Origin: Isoetes taiwanensis
Taxonomy: Eukaryota; Streptophyta; Lycopodiopsida; Isoetales; Isoetaceae
Reading direction: 5' to 3'
Assembly (NCBI GenBank): GCA_021234155.1
Contig: JAJEKV010000418.1
Coordinates: 150,818-214,817, forward strand
DNA length: 64,000 nt
Shown here: in pieces, positions 9,801-22,439 of the stretch
How the letters are laid out: each line of letters begins with the position of its first letter
How positions within the stretch are numbered: position 1 is the first letter of the stretch
Made by a program: the position numbers and the translations under genes
The notes under the pieces: generated by a model
What the model saw: only the letters and a program-made list of their open reading frames with translations
Database searches by the model: none
What the model was told of the DNA's origin: nothing

Positions 9801-12227
9801 TTCTATATTTTTTATCCGAGTGAATTTTGAGATTTGATGCCCTTGCCTCTCTCTCATGTGGGCGTCCCTCGTTTTAGCGTGATTCTCCTTCGGTCGTTGA
9901 TCCTCCTCGTTGGATGCCACATTTTCATGATCACTTTGTATTTATGGATGCTTGTTCTCTACTATACATTGTTTTCTATGGTAAGTCCGCTCACCATTTG
10001 CTTCACTAGTTTCAGTTGTTTGTTAGCCATGGTTGCTCATTCCATTATTCCGGTTTCCCAAGTACTTTGTGCCTTCGAGTCAGCGTGGTTTCATTTTGTC
10101 TGTAGGTTTTACATTTGTAAGTGAATGTCACTTAGGTTCTCTTTGCCTCGTGTTGCTCCTCGGCTTCTATGTTTCCATGTATTTCACTGTTTTCCTTGTT
10201 CATATGTTATTTCCATTTGTTTTTGTATCCCGACCCAGTTTCTGGCATTTTTGTGCCCCCCTTTTGCTCTTGTTTGCACTTTCTGTTATTTTGCATTCTA
10301 GGCTTTATTCGGATTCATCTGTTTTGTTTCATTTATTTTTTGCATTCCTAGGCTTTATTCTGGATTCATCATTTTTGTTCTAGTTGTCTTGTTTGTCTCA
10401 TACCTCCTAAGTGATTGACCCTGTGTTTAGTTTTTTCGAACATCTTTAAATATTTGGTACTTTATTATCTTTAGTTCCAGTTTCATCGTTGTTTCCATTC
10501 TTCTGTTAGTATTATATAATTTTATTGGTTTATTAGTTTCTTGGACTCCGGTTTGCCTCCATTGCATTTTTTAGGTTTTTAAAAAGTCAGGTGAAGCCCA
10601 TGGTTCATGTGTATAGTAATGATTGTTCTCTTCACCCTTCCTAGGACAATATGTCATTCTGCGCGCAAAAGTATTTTCCATCTTTCATTGCATTGTTCCA
10701 CTATTCATTTTAGGTTTTTGTTGTTACAGTATTTGGTCTGGTCTCTCTCCCATCCTTTCTCCCGATTGTTCTATTTGTTCACTTTATGCACCTGCCTCAT
10801 TGTTTGTTTCATTATTCTTCTAATTTTATTGTCTCATTACTCCATTATTACTTATGCACTCTAATATTCCAGCGCTCCTCACTTGCTCCTCTTTCTTCGT
10901 TCTTCCACTTTCTCCACGTTCTCCATCATATCCTTATCCATACTTTGCTTCATTTTGCATTGCCCCTGGTAGACTCGTTTCCCTCCTTGTTTCTTCATTT
11001 CATATTTGCCTTCTTATCTCATCTGTGCATTTTGATTTGCTTGTTGCATTGGCCCTTATAGACTCGTTTTTTCCTTCGATTTTTACTTTTGATGTTTGTT
11101 TGATTTGTACTGTGTTGATCCGAGGTGGCGTTGGTGTGTTATTATTGAGCTTTTAGAGTGCGGATCCTTACTTAGCTTTTTCATTCACGTCTTTTAGGTT
11201 GTTTTGGTCTTGTGCTTATTCATGTGTCTCATCTTCTATTTAGGGTAGTGAAGTTTCGTGTTCTTTGACTGACGTATAATTGTTTGATTACGTTACATTA
11301 TGTGCACCAGAGACCGCATATCAATTGTTCTTCTGAAATGTTTCCATCATTTTCCTCCTTCTTTGGGCCTTTATTTTTGTTGTTCGTCGATAGAACCCTT
11401 TTTTGCTCTATGATCTTGCTGGTCCTTGTTGGCAAATTTCTTTTGAACCACTTGCTTTGCTTTGTTGCTACATTGCTCCATGTTGTTTCCACATTCTATG
11501 CTTTCAAATGCGAGTGGTTTATTTGCTTCTTAGCTTTTTCGTACCCTTGGTCACTTCACCTATATCTATGCTTCATTCTTTTTTGAGTTGCTACTTTGCC
11601 ATGGCCCCTTTTTTTTGTCACAGAAAGTTCCTTTGGTCTCAAATCACTCCATTGTTTCCTATTAGCGCCGTTTACTCTTTTATTTTTTGGCATTTCATTT
11701 GCTCCATTTGCACTTTCATCTTGCCTTCTTTGTACCATTACCTTAAGCTAGCCCTTCAATTTCCATTGCCTTCATTTGACTCTTTACCATGTTTTTATGT
11801 ACTCTCTTTATTTTTTTGGTACCATGGGTTTCAATTTTCCATTTTCCTCGCTTTAGTTCTCTTCTTTTTTTTTGCTAACCCTATGCTTTTGTTACATTTC
11901 CAATCCATTGTCCTTGTGGCCTGGTTGCTCAGTTTAGCCTGTTGCTCAATTTTTTCCAGATTTTCCAATTTTCAAGTACTTTATACCTTTATTTCAAGTG
12001 GTTCAAGTTTGTCTATAGGTCTCTTTCCTATTAGGCGTTTTTGTACTTTTGTCGTTTAGGTACTCCTTTGCCCCCTTTTATCCAGTTTTTATGTTTTTGT
12101 GTTCTTCCTTTGCTGCCTCCATTTTTAGATTTGTTTCACTTGCTCCATATGTCCTATTAGCTTCATCTGTGCATTTTGTTTCATTTTGTTTCAATGATTC
12201 TTATGGACTCCTTTCTTCTTGTCTGTA
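6870..12227. other. 5.4-kb T-rich, strand-asymmetric block
   Basis: The plus strand is strongly enriched in T and poor in A throughout, which produces many stop-poor but repetitive hydrophobic frames that I do not accept as genes. At its left end CTATTTATTCAAGTTCTT and CATCGGCGTTCTC resemble the promoter-like part of repeat family R near 48.69-48.74 kb (CTATTTATTGGGAGTTCTT, CATCGGCGTTT). An ATGG at 7073 is followed by a short frame. Short direct repeats of CCGATTCTTG occur at 7650-7700. It ends exactly where a gypsy LTR starts at 12228. It may be the leader, intron or LTR of a large element read on the plus strand. Confidence 0.6.
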
Positions 12228-14276
12228 TGTAAAGGGTTTTCGTGTGCAGATGACAGACATTGAAATCCTACCCAGGTTAAGGCAGTATAAAATATCTAAT
12301 TGGTAATACCCAGGAACATCTTAAGATATTCGTGCACTAGCTTCACTGCATGCATTCGTCATTATGTTCAGAGTAGCAAAATTACCAGTTATTTAGTGGC
12401 GGGATTGAACCGCTTCAAACCAGGTAATAAGATATACACTATGTCAATCAATACACATATGCAGTAGCATTCACAACGGAATAACATCAGTTTTTTCTAA
12501 CCTCTTAGGCAAAGGGCAAATAAACATTTTCAAAACCAGTGACAACAATTAACATGGTAATGGAATGCAGCACTAATAATTAAGTATTCAGAGTATGCTA
12601 TTCATAACGAATAATCTGAGAACAAACAGAGTTATCTGCAGTATATTCAATATGAATAAACCAAATATCTGCCAGTGTTATTTCACAAATAAATTCTGAT
12701 GCAGCCTTGCAGCAGTAATGGTTTAATACTTAGATATGGTGTGAATAACCAGTAACACATAATATAAGGATCTGTTCATCGTATTAGACTTGAATATAGA
12801 ATGTTCTACAGCATTTATCTCAGAAATAAGTTATGATCTCATAAATATCAATCATATTCATAGTTTTAAAAATTGAATAGCAGAATACTTGATAGACTTA
12901 TCTCTGAACATGAATAAACAGCTACGAAATGCATCAGGAACTATGGCAGGGACGATTCTTCAAGATCCTCATCAGGATTCGGGCTGGAAGGATTCGGCCT
13001 GCATGCCGTACTCTGAATGCCGCTCCCCTTCAAGCGATGGTCTGCTCTCCTATGGCTGCTCCTCCAACTGGTCGACCGCCTCCCTGATCCATTCCTTCCC
13101 TTTCAAATCCGCTGGCTGCTCTCCTATATCCGCTCCTCTCTTCCCTGATCGGCTCCTCCTTGCAACCGTAACCCTTTTTTGGCCTTCATGCCTTTTCAAT
13201 TCGAAATAGGCTTTAAATCTCTACCATTAGTTTTCAATAAATCTCCACCATCAAATTAAATAACTTTGCTTTCCTTAGCTTCCAATCTTTTCCACTATTA
13301 TGAAAATAAACCTTCAAGGTTATATCTTCAACTAACATTCAAATATGCCAAATATGCCACTTTTATGCAATTTAACATGGTAAGATCACATGGCATTGCT
13401 CGCTTGATCACGTTTTCACCCAAAATGCATAATTCTGAACAAATTATTCCTTCTACATTATTCCCCTTACAAAAACTTCGGACGTCCGACGAAGTTCTTC
13501 AAGCTTGTTCTTCATGATCAAAATATTTTCTTCCAAACCATTGCCTCCATGGCGATTCTATGGCTTCTCGAATATAAAATACTTCCAAGGGTGGCAAATC
13601 CCATCTAGGTCAGGGACTCTCTCTCTCGCAGCAACCTCAAGTATGGCTCCATCCCCACTCTTCCTTCTACCTTTTGGATTATTTGTTTATTGGACTCTTT
13701 TTACTACGGACTTCTTTGGGATGGGAAAACGGCCAGCAATATGGGAAATGGAAAAACAACGATAAAGAAAAACAATGGACATGGTTGGTAGGCCAACTAA
13801 AAATAGATGAACATGAAATGATAGAAAAAAGGATGCTCCTGCAGCGAAAAAACAACGTTAGTAGAGCATATGGCTGCTAAGATGGTGAAGCTGATTGCAG
13901 CACTTTATGAGTTGAAGGATATGAATGAGTGTAGATGAATGAATTGAATAATCATGGAGAAAAGCAGATGACCCTGTCATGGTAACAATATCAACAAATT
14001 AGTACAATAGTTGCTGCCTGGTGGTAAAGCTTATATGGCAGACTTTGGTGTATTGAATGGGATGGATGAGTGTACAATGAAATGGATTGATTTTGATGGA
14101 GAAAAAGCAAATGCACCTGTCAATGGAAACAAAAATAGTTAACAAACAAGATGCTGCCTTGACGCGGAGCTGATTGGCAGTCTTAATGGATTGATGTGAA
14201 CGAAAGGATAGAAAATGAGATGAATTTGATATAGCAATGGAAGACAAACTGATGGATTATCAGAAAAATGATTTTT

Positions 14277-14313
<37 letters not shown>

Positions 14314-14318
14314 CAACA
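12228..14318 (-). repeat. Gypsy LTR 1 (3' LTR of G1), 2.09 kb
   Basis: The plus-strand left edge is TGTAAAGGGTTTTCG, shared with LTRs at 20242 and 28274. The right edge is CAACA at 14314-14318, following a T43 tract, so on the minus strand the LTR begins TGTTG then poly(A). The two full LTRs align over their whole length. Short frames inside it are not genes. The left 0.8 kb keeps CAG/CTG triplets that are garbled in LTR 2. Confidence 0.9.
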
Positions 14319-14340
14319 ATAATACTACCCCCCTTTTATT
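14319..14340 (-). other. Gypsy polypurine tract, G1
   Basis: On the minus strand AAATAAAAGGGGGGTAGTAT lies directly upstream of the 3' LTR. The second copy has the same tract (AAATAAAAGGGGGTAGTA) beside LTR 2 at 22346-22366. Confidence 0.75.
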
Positions 14341-14439
14341 TATTCATCGTCCGATGAATACTACACTATTTATTGGATGGATGGTCGCTATTTGTTGAGA
14401 TATGATACACTTTGAGTCGCGCGGATTTCACTTTCGTGT

Positions 14440-15560
14440 GGGAAGCTCATTTCCTACAAAATCTTTTAGTAATACGATCCATTATCATATATTTCTTTGA
14501 CAATATAAGGACCTTTCCAACGCATCCCGAGTTTACCGGTTTCTTCCAATGCTTACTATCATAAAAGTAGAACTAAGTTACCTTTATCGGAAGTGCTTAT
14601 TGTTTCGATGCCGATCATACCATGCTCGCGACGTTGTTGGATTGCTTCCGTGACATATAAGCATACAATGCGCTTTCATCAAGAGCTTCTAATTGTGCTA
14701 GTCTTGCTTGCAAACTACCATCCCGTCTAATTTATGTTCAATAGCAATTCTCAAGGATGGGAGTTCTAACTCAATAGGAACTATAGCTTCTTGCCCATAT
14801 ACTAATTTAAAAGGTGTAGCATTTGTTGTAACTTTATGTGCAATGCGATAGGCCCACAATGCATCGAAAAAGGCGTTTATCCCAATCACATGCGGTTGGC
14901 ATTACAAATTTTGGTAATTATGGTACATAGAGTTTTATTTTGCGCTCCACGGCGTTTTTGGCGTGGATGATATGGAGTTGTCTTTCTATGTTTCACCCCA
15001 TATCTATTAGTTAAAGCTTCAATAGTATCATTAAGGAAATGCTTACCTCTATCGCTGACCAATTCCAAAGGGCAGCCAAAACGATGTTATGATATTTTTG
15101 TTACAAGAATATAGCCACATTATTGGCCGTGTCTTCCCTAAACGCACGTGCTTCCACCCACTTGGTAACATAGTCAGTACAAACCAAAATATATTTATTA
15201 CCAGTATGCATAGCAGATGGCTTGATTGGTCCTACAAAATCAATTCCCCATTTTTCAAAAAGGCAAGATAGGCATTATTGGATGTAAAGGCATAGCGTCT
15301 ACGTTAGAAGGCTTCCCCACCCTTTGACATACATCACAATGTCTAATATACTCCCTAACATCAGCATGCAATTTAGGCCACCATAATCCGGCATTTTTGA
15401 AGAATTTTCTTAATAGTAGTATCTATAGAGAAATGCCCACCACTAGGTCCATCATGACATGATTGCAACCCGACTCTAATTTCATGTGGCATTATGCATC
15501 GTCTCAACACATCATCATGACCTAATTTATATAATTGACCCCATAACAAGTGTATATGGC
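14440..15560 (-). pseudogene. pol: Gypsy integrase region, G1
   Basis: Minus-strand pieces in several frames give an integrase in order. A zinc-binding part has HCDVCQRVGKPSN near 15.3 kb. The core has GIDFVGPIKPSA near 15.25 kb, TDYVTKWVEA near 15.15 kb and SDRGKHFLND at about 15.05 kb. A weakened E-containing segment follows at about 14.95 kb, then LWAYRIAHKVTTNATPFKLVYGQEA at 14.8 kb in broken form. A C-terminal LYDSKHW-type segment is near 14.55 kb. It would insert element DNA into the genome. Several one- or two-base indels break it. No chromodomain was seen. Confidence 0.85.
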
Positions 15561-15597
15561 TTTGATTGAATTATTAATCGTCTTTTACCAACAACAC

Positions 15598-17110
15598 TCA
15601 TACCTTCTGGAAATTCCCCTGTAGATAAATAAGACGCAATAGATTCATACCATTCGTACAACGACTTCTCTGAGAAAAGAGTACTTCATCCAGGCAAACA
15701 AACGGAATATCTCCTTCTTCTTCTTTTTGGTCACGGAATTCTTGACAAATGATCACCTGCTGAATGTATCTTCCCATTTCATTACAACAATTGAAACTTG
15801 AATTCTGCAATAACAACAACCAGCGAGCAATCCTTCCGTATGCGGCAAGGCTTGTTGATCAAATACTTCAAAGGTTGGTGGTCAACAACAAATGCAAATT
15901 CATTAGCAAGAAGATAATGCCTAAACTTTTGGATCGAAAAAATCATGCCAAGTGCCTCACGTTGATGGTAGAGTAGTTTTTGCTCAGCTTTAGTTAATTG
16001 CCTACTTGCATAGAATATGGGATGATCGATATTCTTTTCATCAGCTTGACATAAAATGCTACCTATAGCATAGTTTGATGCATCAATCAACACATGGAAT
16101 TCTTTAGACCAATCTGGAGACTTTAAAATAGGTGATTTAACTAGGGCTAGTTTTAGTTCTTCAAATGCTTTTTGACATGCATCATTCCAATCATATTCCT
16201 TTGATTTTTCATAACAACTTAGTAAGTGGCAAGGCTCGTTGTGCATAATGATCAATAAAAGCGTCTATGATATCCTACATGCCCTAGAAAAGCTTGCAAC
16301 TCTTTAACACTCGTTGGAGGCTGCAAATCAAGGATTTTAGAAGTTTTGTGTGGGTCAATCGTAAGTCCATGTAATGATACAACAAAACCTAGCAAAACCC
16401 CATGTGTAACCACAAAAGTACATTTTTCTGGGTTCAAGGAGATTCCATATTCCCTACAACGCTGAAAGCATAACTCCAATTTACTCAAATGATAACTCAA
16501 GGATCCAAACACAGCAAAGTCATCTAAGAATACCTTCATAAAATCTTGCACAAACTCCTTGAAGGCTTGCGTAATGACCCGCTGGAATGTAGCAGGAGCG
16601 TTACATAAACCAAAGGGCATCACTTTCGATAGCGTAAGTTCCCCAAATAGTTACAAATGTTGTCTTCTCCTATCTTCCGGTCTAATCAATACTTGGTTAT
16701 ATCCCGAGAATCCATCCATAAATGAATAAACCTCTTGACCCTTACAAACATCTAACACCGTGCAGTGAAGGGAATAGGAAAATGGTCTTTTCGAGTGGCA
16801 TCGTTCAACTTCCGAGATAATCAACACATACACGTATTTTCAAATTTTTCTTATATACACACACGATAGGTGATACCCATTCACTATAATCTGTGGTAGA
16901 TAAAAGCCAACCTTAAGCAACTTATCAATCTCCTCCTTAACTTTGCTTTGGCAAATTTAGGATTAAGTCTATAAGGTTTTTGCACTCTGTGTTTAGCATT
17001 AGCATGAAGCTCAATCTTATGCATACATAAGGACGGGTTAATGCCCTTCAAATCATCATATGACCACATAAAAAAATATCGTGATATTTTGAAAATAAGG
17101 CAACACAATT
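15598..17110 (-). pseudogene. pol: Gypsy reverse transcriptase and RNase H region, G1
   Basis: From high to low coordinates: YDDLKGINP and the reverse-transcriptase N-terminus near 17.05 kb, then MDGFSGYNQVLIRPEDR near 16.7 kb. MMPFGLCNAPATFQRV follows at 16.62 kb. FLDD replaces the usual Y-x-D-D at 16519-16530, and LQAFLGHVGYHRRF ends the domain near 16.26 kb. RNase H follows at 15782-16255 with LIDASNYAIGSILCQ, IFYASRQL and VVDHQPLKYL. The two frames overlap by a few bases, consistent with a simple frame slip. The second copy also reads FLDD, so that residue choice is probably genuine. Confidence 0.92.
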
Positions 17111-17389
17111 GTCATACAAATCCCCATTGACATTAGCCCCTAACTTAATTGTCTTTACCTCTCCTCCTTTCAGAGGTTAATTTCTTGCACTTTAGGAGGT
17201 TGTGAGAAGGTTTCATATTGACTAATTTCATCGTGGGGCTTCTTTTCCACCTTGATCTCTTGAATTGTGCACTTTTGTGAAATAATCGGGGATATTTATC
17301 TTGTTTAATATCTTCTTCTTCTTCTTCCTCACATTCTTTCTCCACTTCAACTTGGTTAACATCTATAACACCCATGAAATTTAGAATTG

Positions 17390-18010
17390 TATCCTCGGAT
17401 CTACAATCGCGTCATCATTAACTCGTACACACCTTCTTCTTTCAAGGTCATATCCTCTTGTGGCTCACTAGATGATGCTACATTTGCATATGCACTATCA
17501 CGGATTATAATCATGATCATCGTCGTCACTACTTTCACTATCATCGTCCACGGAATCGGATTCTACTTCAAATTGTGCGGCGACTTTTGGCATTTCACTC
17601 ACCCTAATTTCCACCCTATTATTTCCATCACCAATAACTAAAATTCCTCTATGCCAATCGTGTATTGCTCGGCCTGCAACAACCATGGGCGGCCTAATAA
17701 TAATGGATAAGAACATACCGTGGTGGTAGCTTTTCGGGAACTACATAATCCACATAGAACACAAGATTTGCAATCATGGTTTTACAGGTAATCATGCCTA
17801 AAAGGTTTTACTCGTCTACGATCAGCCATCCTTACTCTAAAATAGACGGGAGAAGGTGCGGGTAAGTCTAATCTTGAAGAGTTTCTTACGGCATAATGTT
17901 AACCCCGGATCCTTCAATCAATCAGCCAGAATCTAGCCCTATATCCCCTATAACAACATGCGGATGGCGATTTCATATCAAACAAAGAGGGCCATATGGA
18001 ATTAATGCAG
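17390..18010 (-). pseudogene. Protease-like region and acidic linker, G1
   Basis: A minus-strand segment reads an aspartate/serine-rich acidic stretch (SDSVDDDSESSDDDD near 17.5 kb). Upstream of it near 17.9 kb is a short GSGVNIMP motif of the kind found just after the active aspartate of plant gypsy proteases. The preceding residues are damaged, so the active-site aspartate cannot be read with certainty. Position between Gag and reverse transcriptase supports the call. Confidence 0.5.
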
Positions 18011-18449
18011 ATACATCCTTTTGCAATCGTGAGAGCCGCAGCCACTTCCTTTCTACATGGAGGGGATAAAGACAACGGTTATTGTGCAAAAGTGATAGTG
18101 GGTCTAATATTGCCTAAATCAGCCAATATATCATAAGTAGGCATGTCTTTAGAAAGTTTTAATTTTCTTGTATTTCCTTTTACTCCTTGATTTCCTAGGT
18201 TGCTCTCGGACTCTTTCTCATCTAGAGAAGATGGGTTTCTTACTTCCATAATACCTTTAAGTTCTTCAAATGTGGGTGTGTCATGCAAAGTCTCCTTGGG
18301 AGTGTCTTGGGTGTCACCTAATCCTAAAAATTCGGGCTTTCAAATCTCACACGCGTCTACTCCTTCTCGATTATTAGGATTTAATTGCATCGATAGATAG
18401 GGCATGAGTTTTCCTCTATTGGTTCACATAAATTAGAGTCAAGGATTTT

Positions 18450-19900
18450 TTCTTTCCCCTTAGATCCGTTTTCCATAGATCGTGGTGGCAATACATGTGG
18501 ACACCTATCTTGTGAGTGTAACCCACCGGTATTGCAAATGCCACACACGCAGTTCAAAACCTACTTCTTTTAGGTGGATTGGGACAATTAGGAGCTATAT
18601 GTCCCTCTTCCTGGCATCTGAAACATCTAATAGGTTGTTGGGACCTTGATTGTCTTGGTCTTGGCCTTGAGAACCTATTGGGTGTATTATTTCTCCCTTG
18701 TGTAGATGGATTAGCAGCATAAGCAGGGAACTAATGGCGACATTTGTCCACCATCTACCATAGCAGGTTGGATATAATAGCTAGGTGTACTAGATGGTTT
18801 TGAGACAACAGGTCTCACATTTGTCCTCATTTGGATCAACTCTCCTATCTTCTTTGGAAATAACAGTCATTATCATTATGGTTACTCCTACTACAATAAT
18901 TGCACCATGTCCTAGGCTTGGTCAAAGGACACTCATTGGGAAAATGACCATAACCTTGACATTGAACACACCATACATTTCTCACGGGGCTTGGGCTCTA
19001 AATTTCGAGGTGTTCTAATTGCGGATAATTGCTTACCCAACTCCTTTTTCAAGACCTCATCAATAGTTTGCCTAATAGTTGTACGAAGATCAGATATAGG
19101 AGGCTGATTTGGAGCTATTTGTGGCTGCACCAACCCTCTAGAAGTTGCTCGTAAGGCATTCTACTATAATCAACTAATTGAGGGGATGCATAATGGACAT
19201 GTATATGCGGAATATTAGGTGTAGCGTGACACTTTGCCCCATTGGCATAGAAACTAGGGATGCTTGTCATATTAGCATTCATTTGTGGGTTTCTCATATA
19301 ATTCATCCCGCCGGTTCTAGTTGGGATGCAATTTTAATTCTTTGCTTCTAAGGGCGTAGGGATTTGCATTTTTACATAAAAGCTCATGTGGCTAGGAAGT
19401 CCTTTAGTAAACCATCTAACTGATATTCGACATCGGTGGTTTAGGTTTCTTACCCAAGAGTCTGAGAAATCTATTAACATAACTTTGAATAGACTTCGTT
19501 TGGCAACATGGTGAAGTCTTGTAATTCGTCATCGATCTATCTATAAACCTGCTTGGTCTAAAAGTTTCTAGAAATGCTTCTTCCAATTCCTTCCAAGTAG
19601 CATAAGTGGTATTTTTCAATGAGTGGCGATACCACTCAAGCTCCACCCATCAATAACATTTGGGAACCATCTTAATCTTTCTGTGTTTGTATTCTCTTGA
19701 TTTGCCTCACTCACTGAAGTAAGAAAATGGCTAACATGTGCATCGGGGTCTTCTCCTACCCGACCACTAAAAGTGCCATAAGCATGCGGGATTGATTTGA
19801 CAGATTGATGTGCTCATATTTTTGGTGATTTTTGAATTTGTGAATGGCTAGTCCTGTGGAATAGTGTTTTTAAGCGAAGATCTTCCTCCTCTTGTTGTTT
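18450..19900 (-). pseudogene. gag: Gypsy Gag with four zinc-knuckle motifs, G1
   Basis: The retrotransposon Gag domain is visible near 19.42-19.65 kb (EWYRHSLKN, TWKELEEAFLETF, YVNRFLRLL). A proline/asparagine-rich linker follows. Then come four cysteine-histidine motifs: CVQCQGYGHFPNEC at 18929-18970, CNYCSRSNHNDNDC at 18863-18904, CFRCQEEGHIAPNC at 18584-18625, and CGICNTGGLHSQDRC at 18501-18545. The first three fit C-x2-C-x4-H-x4-C exactly. The fourth is a variant, reading CNTCGLH in the second copy. Gag would package the element RNA. Most plant gypsy Gags have one or two knuckles, so four is unusual. Confidence 0.85.
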
Positions 19901-20241
19901 TGGCGTCTATTATATCTCTCTTGTCTTAATTGAGCTTGCTTCTCCCTTTGCTCTTTTAGTGAATGATGGATTCATACATCGAGGTTTTTATGGGTGGCAT
20001 GTCCCATCTATAGCGATGGCACTCTCGCTCTTACGTTTTAGCATGGCTTCAATCCCCATTTACTATTCAAAGTGAAGTTTTCCCTCTTTCAATCTCTTAA
20101 CATAATTTATTGAAGCTAGTATGCAAAACCTTATTGACAAGCAATTAATAATTATTAATCATTCCGGTTCTTTCGGATGCAAAGTTTATGCATGAGATAA
20201 TCTCGCTCACTCTAAGCCTGGTCCGGCGAAGCCACCAAACA
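19900..20241 (-). other. Gypsy leader and candidate primer-binding site, G1
   Basis: On the minus strand the 5' LTR ends CCCTTTACA at 20242. The following TGTTTGGTGGCTTCGCC (down to about 20225) contains a TGG-initial stretch suitable as a tRNA primer-binding site. The second copy has a damaged version (TGTTTATGGCTTCG). I could not assign the tRNA. The rest of the leader shows no gene. Confidence 0.4.
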
Positions 20242-22345
20242 TGTAAAGGGTTTTCGTAATGCGGATGGCGGACATTGAAATCCTACCGGTTAAGGCAAGA
20301 TAAAAGATCTAATTGGTAATACCGGGAACATCTTAAGATATTCGTGCACTAGCTTCCTTTGCATGCATTCGTCATTATGTTGAGTAGCAAAATTACCAGT
20401 TATTTAGTGGCGGGATTGAACCGCTTTAAAACCGTGTAATAAGATATACACTATGTCAATCAATACACATATCAGGTAGCATTCACAACGGAATAACATC
20501 AATTTTTTTTCTAACCTCTTAGGCAAAGGGCAAATAAACATTTTCAAAACCCGGTGACAACAATTAACATGGTAATGGAATGCAAACACTAATAATTAAG
20601 TATTGAGTATGCTATTCATAGCGAATAATCGAGAACAAAGCGAGTTATCTGCAATATATTCAATATGAATAAACCAAATATCGCCGGTGTTATTTCACAA
20701 ATAAATTCTGATGCGACCTTGCGGCGAAGTAATGGTTTAATACTTAGATATGGTGTGAATAACAAAGAACACATAATATAAGGATCCGTTCATCGTATTA
20801 GACTTGAATATAGAATGTTCTACAAACATTTATCTCGGGAATAAGTTATGATCTCATAAATATCAATCATATTCATAGTTTTAAAAATTGAATAGCGTAT
20901 ACTTGATAGACTTATCTACGAACATGAATAAACAAATAATGAAATGCATCGCGGGGAACTATGGGCGGGGACGATTCTTCAAGATCCTTCATCGAGGGAT
21001 TCGGGCTGGAAGGATGCCCTAAAATGATCGCATGAATGCTCCCCTTCAAGCGATGGTCTCCGCTCTCCTATGGCTGCTCCTCCAACCGGGTCGACCGCCT
21101 CCCGATCCATTCCTTCCCTTTCAAATCCATTTGGCTGCTCTCCTATATCCGCTCCTCTCTTCCCTCGGCTCGGGCTCCTCCTCCTTGCAACCGTAACCCT
21201 TTTTTTGGCCTTCATGCCTTTTCAATTCGAAATAGGCTTTAAATCTCTACCATTAGTTTTCAATAAATCTCCACCATCAAATTAAATAACTTTGCTTTCC
21301 TTAGCTTCCAATCTTTTCCACTATTATGAAAATAAACCTTCAAGGTTATATCTTCAAATAACATTCAAATATGCCAAATATGCCATTTTTATGCAATTTA
21401 ACATGGTAAGATCACATGGCATTGCTGGCTTGATCACGTTTTCACCCAAAATGCACAATTACGAACAAATTATTCCTTCTACGCATTTATTCCCCTTACA
21501 AAAAGCTTCGGCGTCAGAGCCGAGTTCTTCAAACTTGTTCTTCATGATCAAAATATTTTCTTCAAACCATTGCCTCCATGGCGATTCTATGGCTTCACAT
21601 AATGTAATCATTCCAAGGTTGGCAAAATCCATGTAGGTCGGGACTCTCTCTGCTAAAACCTCAAGTATGGCATTCCATCCCCACTCTTCCTTCTACCTTT
21701 TGGATTATTTGTTTATTGGACTCTTTTACTACACGGACTTACTGGGATGGGAAAATGGCCAGCAATATAGGAAATGGAAAAACAATGGTAAAAAAAGCGG
21801 TGGTCATGGTTGGATAGGCCAACTAAGCTGGCAGATGAATAGGAAATGATAGAAAAAAGGATGCTCTGGTGAAAACAAGCGTTAGTAGAACATATGGCTG
21901 CTAAGATGGTGAAGATGATTGCGGCACTTTATGAGTTGAAGGATATGAATGAGTGTAGATGAATGAATTGAATAATCCGGAGAAAAGCAGATGACCACTG
22001 TCATGGTAATAATATCTAAAAATTAGTACAATAATTCTTTGCCTGGTGGTAAAAGCTTATATGAAAGCGGAACTTTGATGTATTGAATGGAATGGATAGT
22101 GTACAATGAAATGGATTGATTCTCATGGAGAAAAAGCAAATGCACTGTCAATGGAAACAAAAATAGTTAACAAACAAGATCTTTGCCTTGATCGGGGCTG
22201 ATTAGTCTTAATGGATTGATGTGAAGTGAGAGAATAAAAAGATGAGATGAATTTGATATAGCAATGGAAGACAAAGCGATGGATTATCGAGAAAAATGAT
22301 TTTTTTTTATTGCTTCTTGAGATTTTTTTTTTTTTTTTTTCAACA
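20242..22345 (-). repeat. Gypsy LTR 2, shared by G1 and G2, 2.10 kb
   Basis: It has the same edges as LTR 1 (TGTAAAGGG...CAACA) and aligns with it throughout. It is both the 5' LTR of G1 and the 3' LTR of G2. At most places where LTR 1 has CAG or CTG, this copy has CGG, CGCGG, GCG, CG or AAA, while neighbouring bases agree. Confidence 0.92.
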
Positions 22346-22439
22346 ATGGTACTACCCCCTTTTATTTATTCATCGTCCAGATGAATACCCTGCCTATTTG
22401 AAGGAGGATCGCTAATTTTTGACATGTGATACACTTTAA

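Larger units (their letters stand above)
12228..22345 (-). mobile_element. Ty3/gypsy retrotransposon copy G1 with both LTRs, 10.1 kb
   Basis: On the minus strand the order is 5' LTR (20242-22345), leader, Gag with zinc knuckles, protease-like region, reverse transcriptase, RNase H, integrase, polypurine tract and 3' LTR (12228-14318). Reverse transcriptase before integrase is the gypsy order. The 5' LTR also serves as the 3' LTR of a second copy to its right. Frames are broken many times, but comparison with the second copy suggests many breaks are sequencing errors. It inserted into, or was joined to, the T-rich block. Confidence 0.92.

Noticed and set aside
11403-12059. 218-codon hydrophobic plus-strand frame
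   Set aside because: It arises from T-rich, A-poor DNA. Overlapping frames are equally open, and there is no membrane-protein pattern beyond composition.
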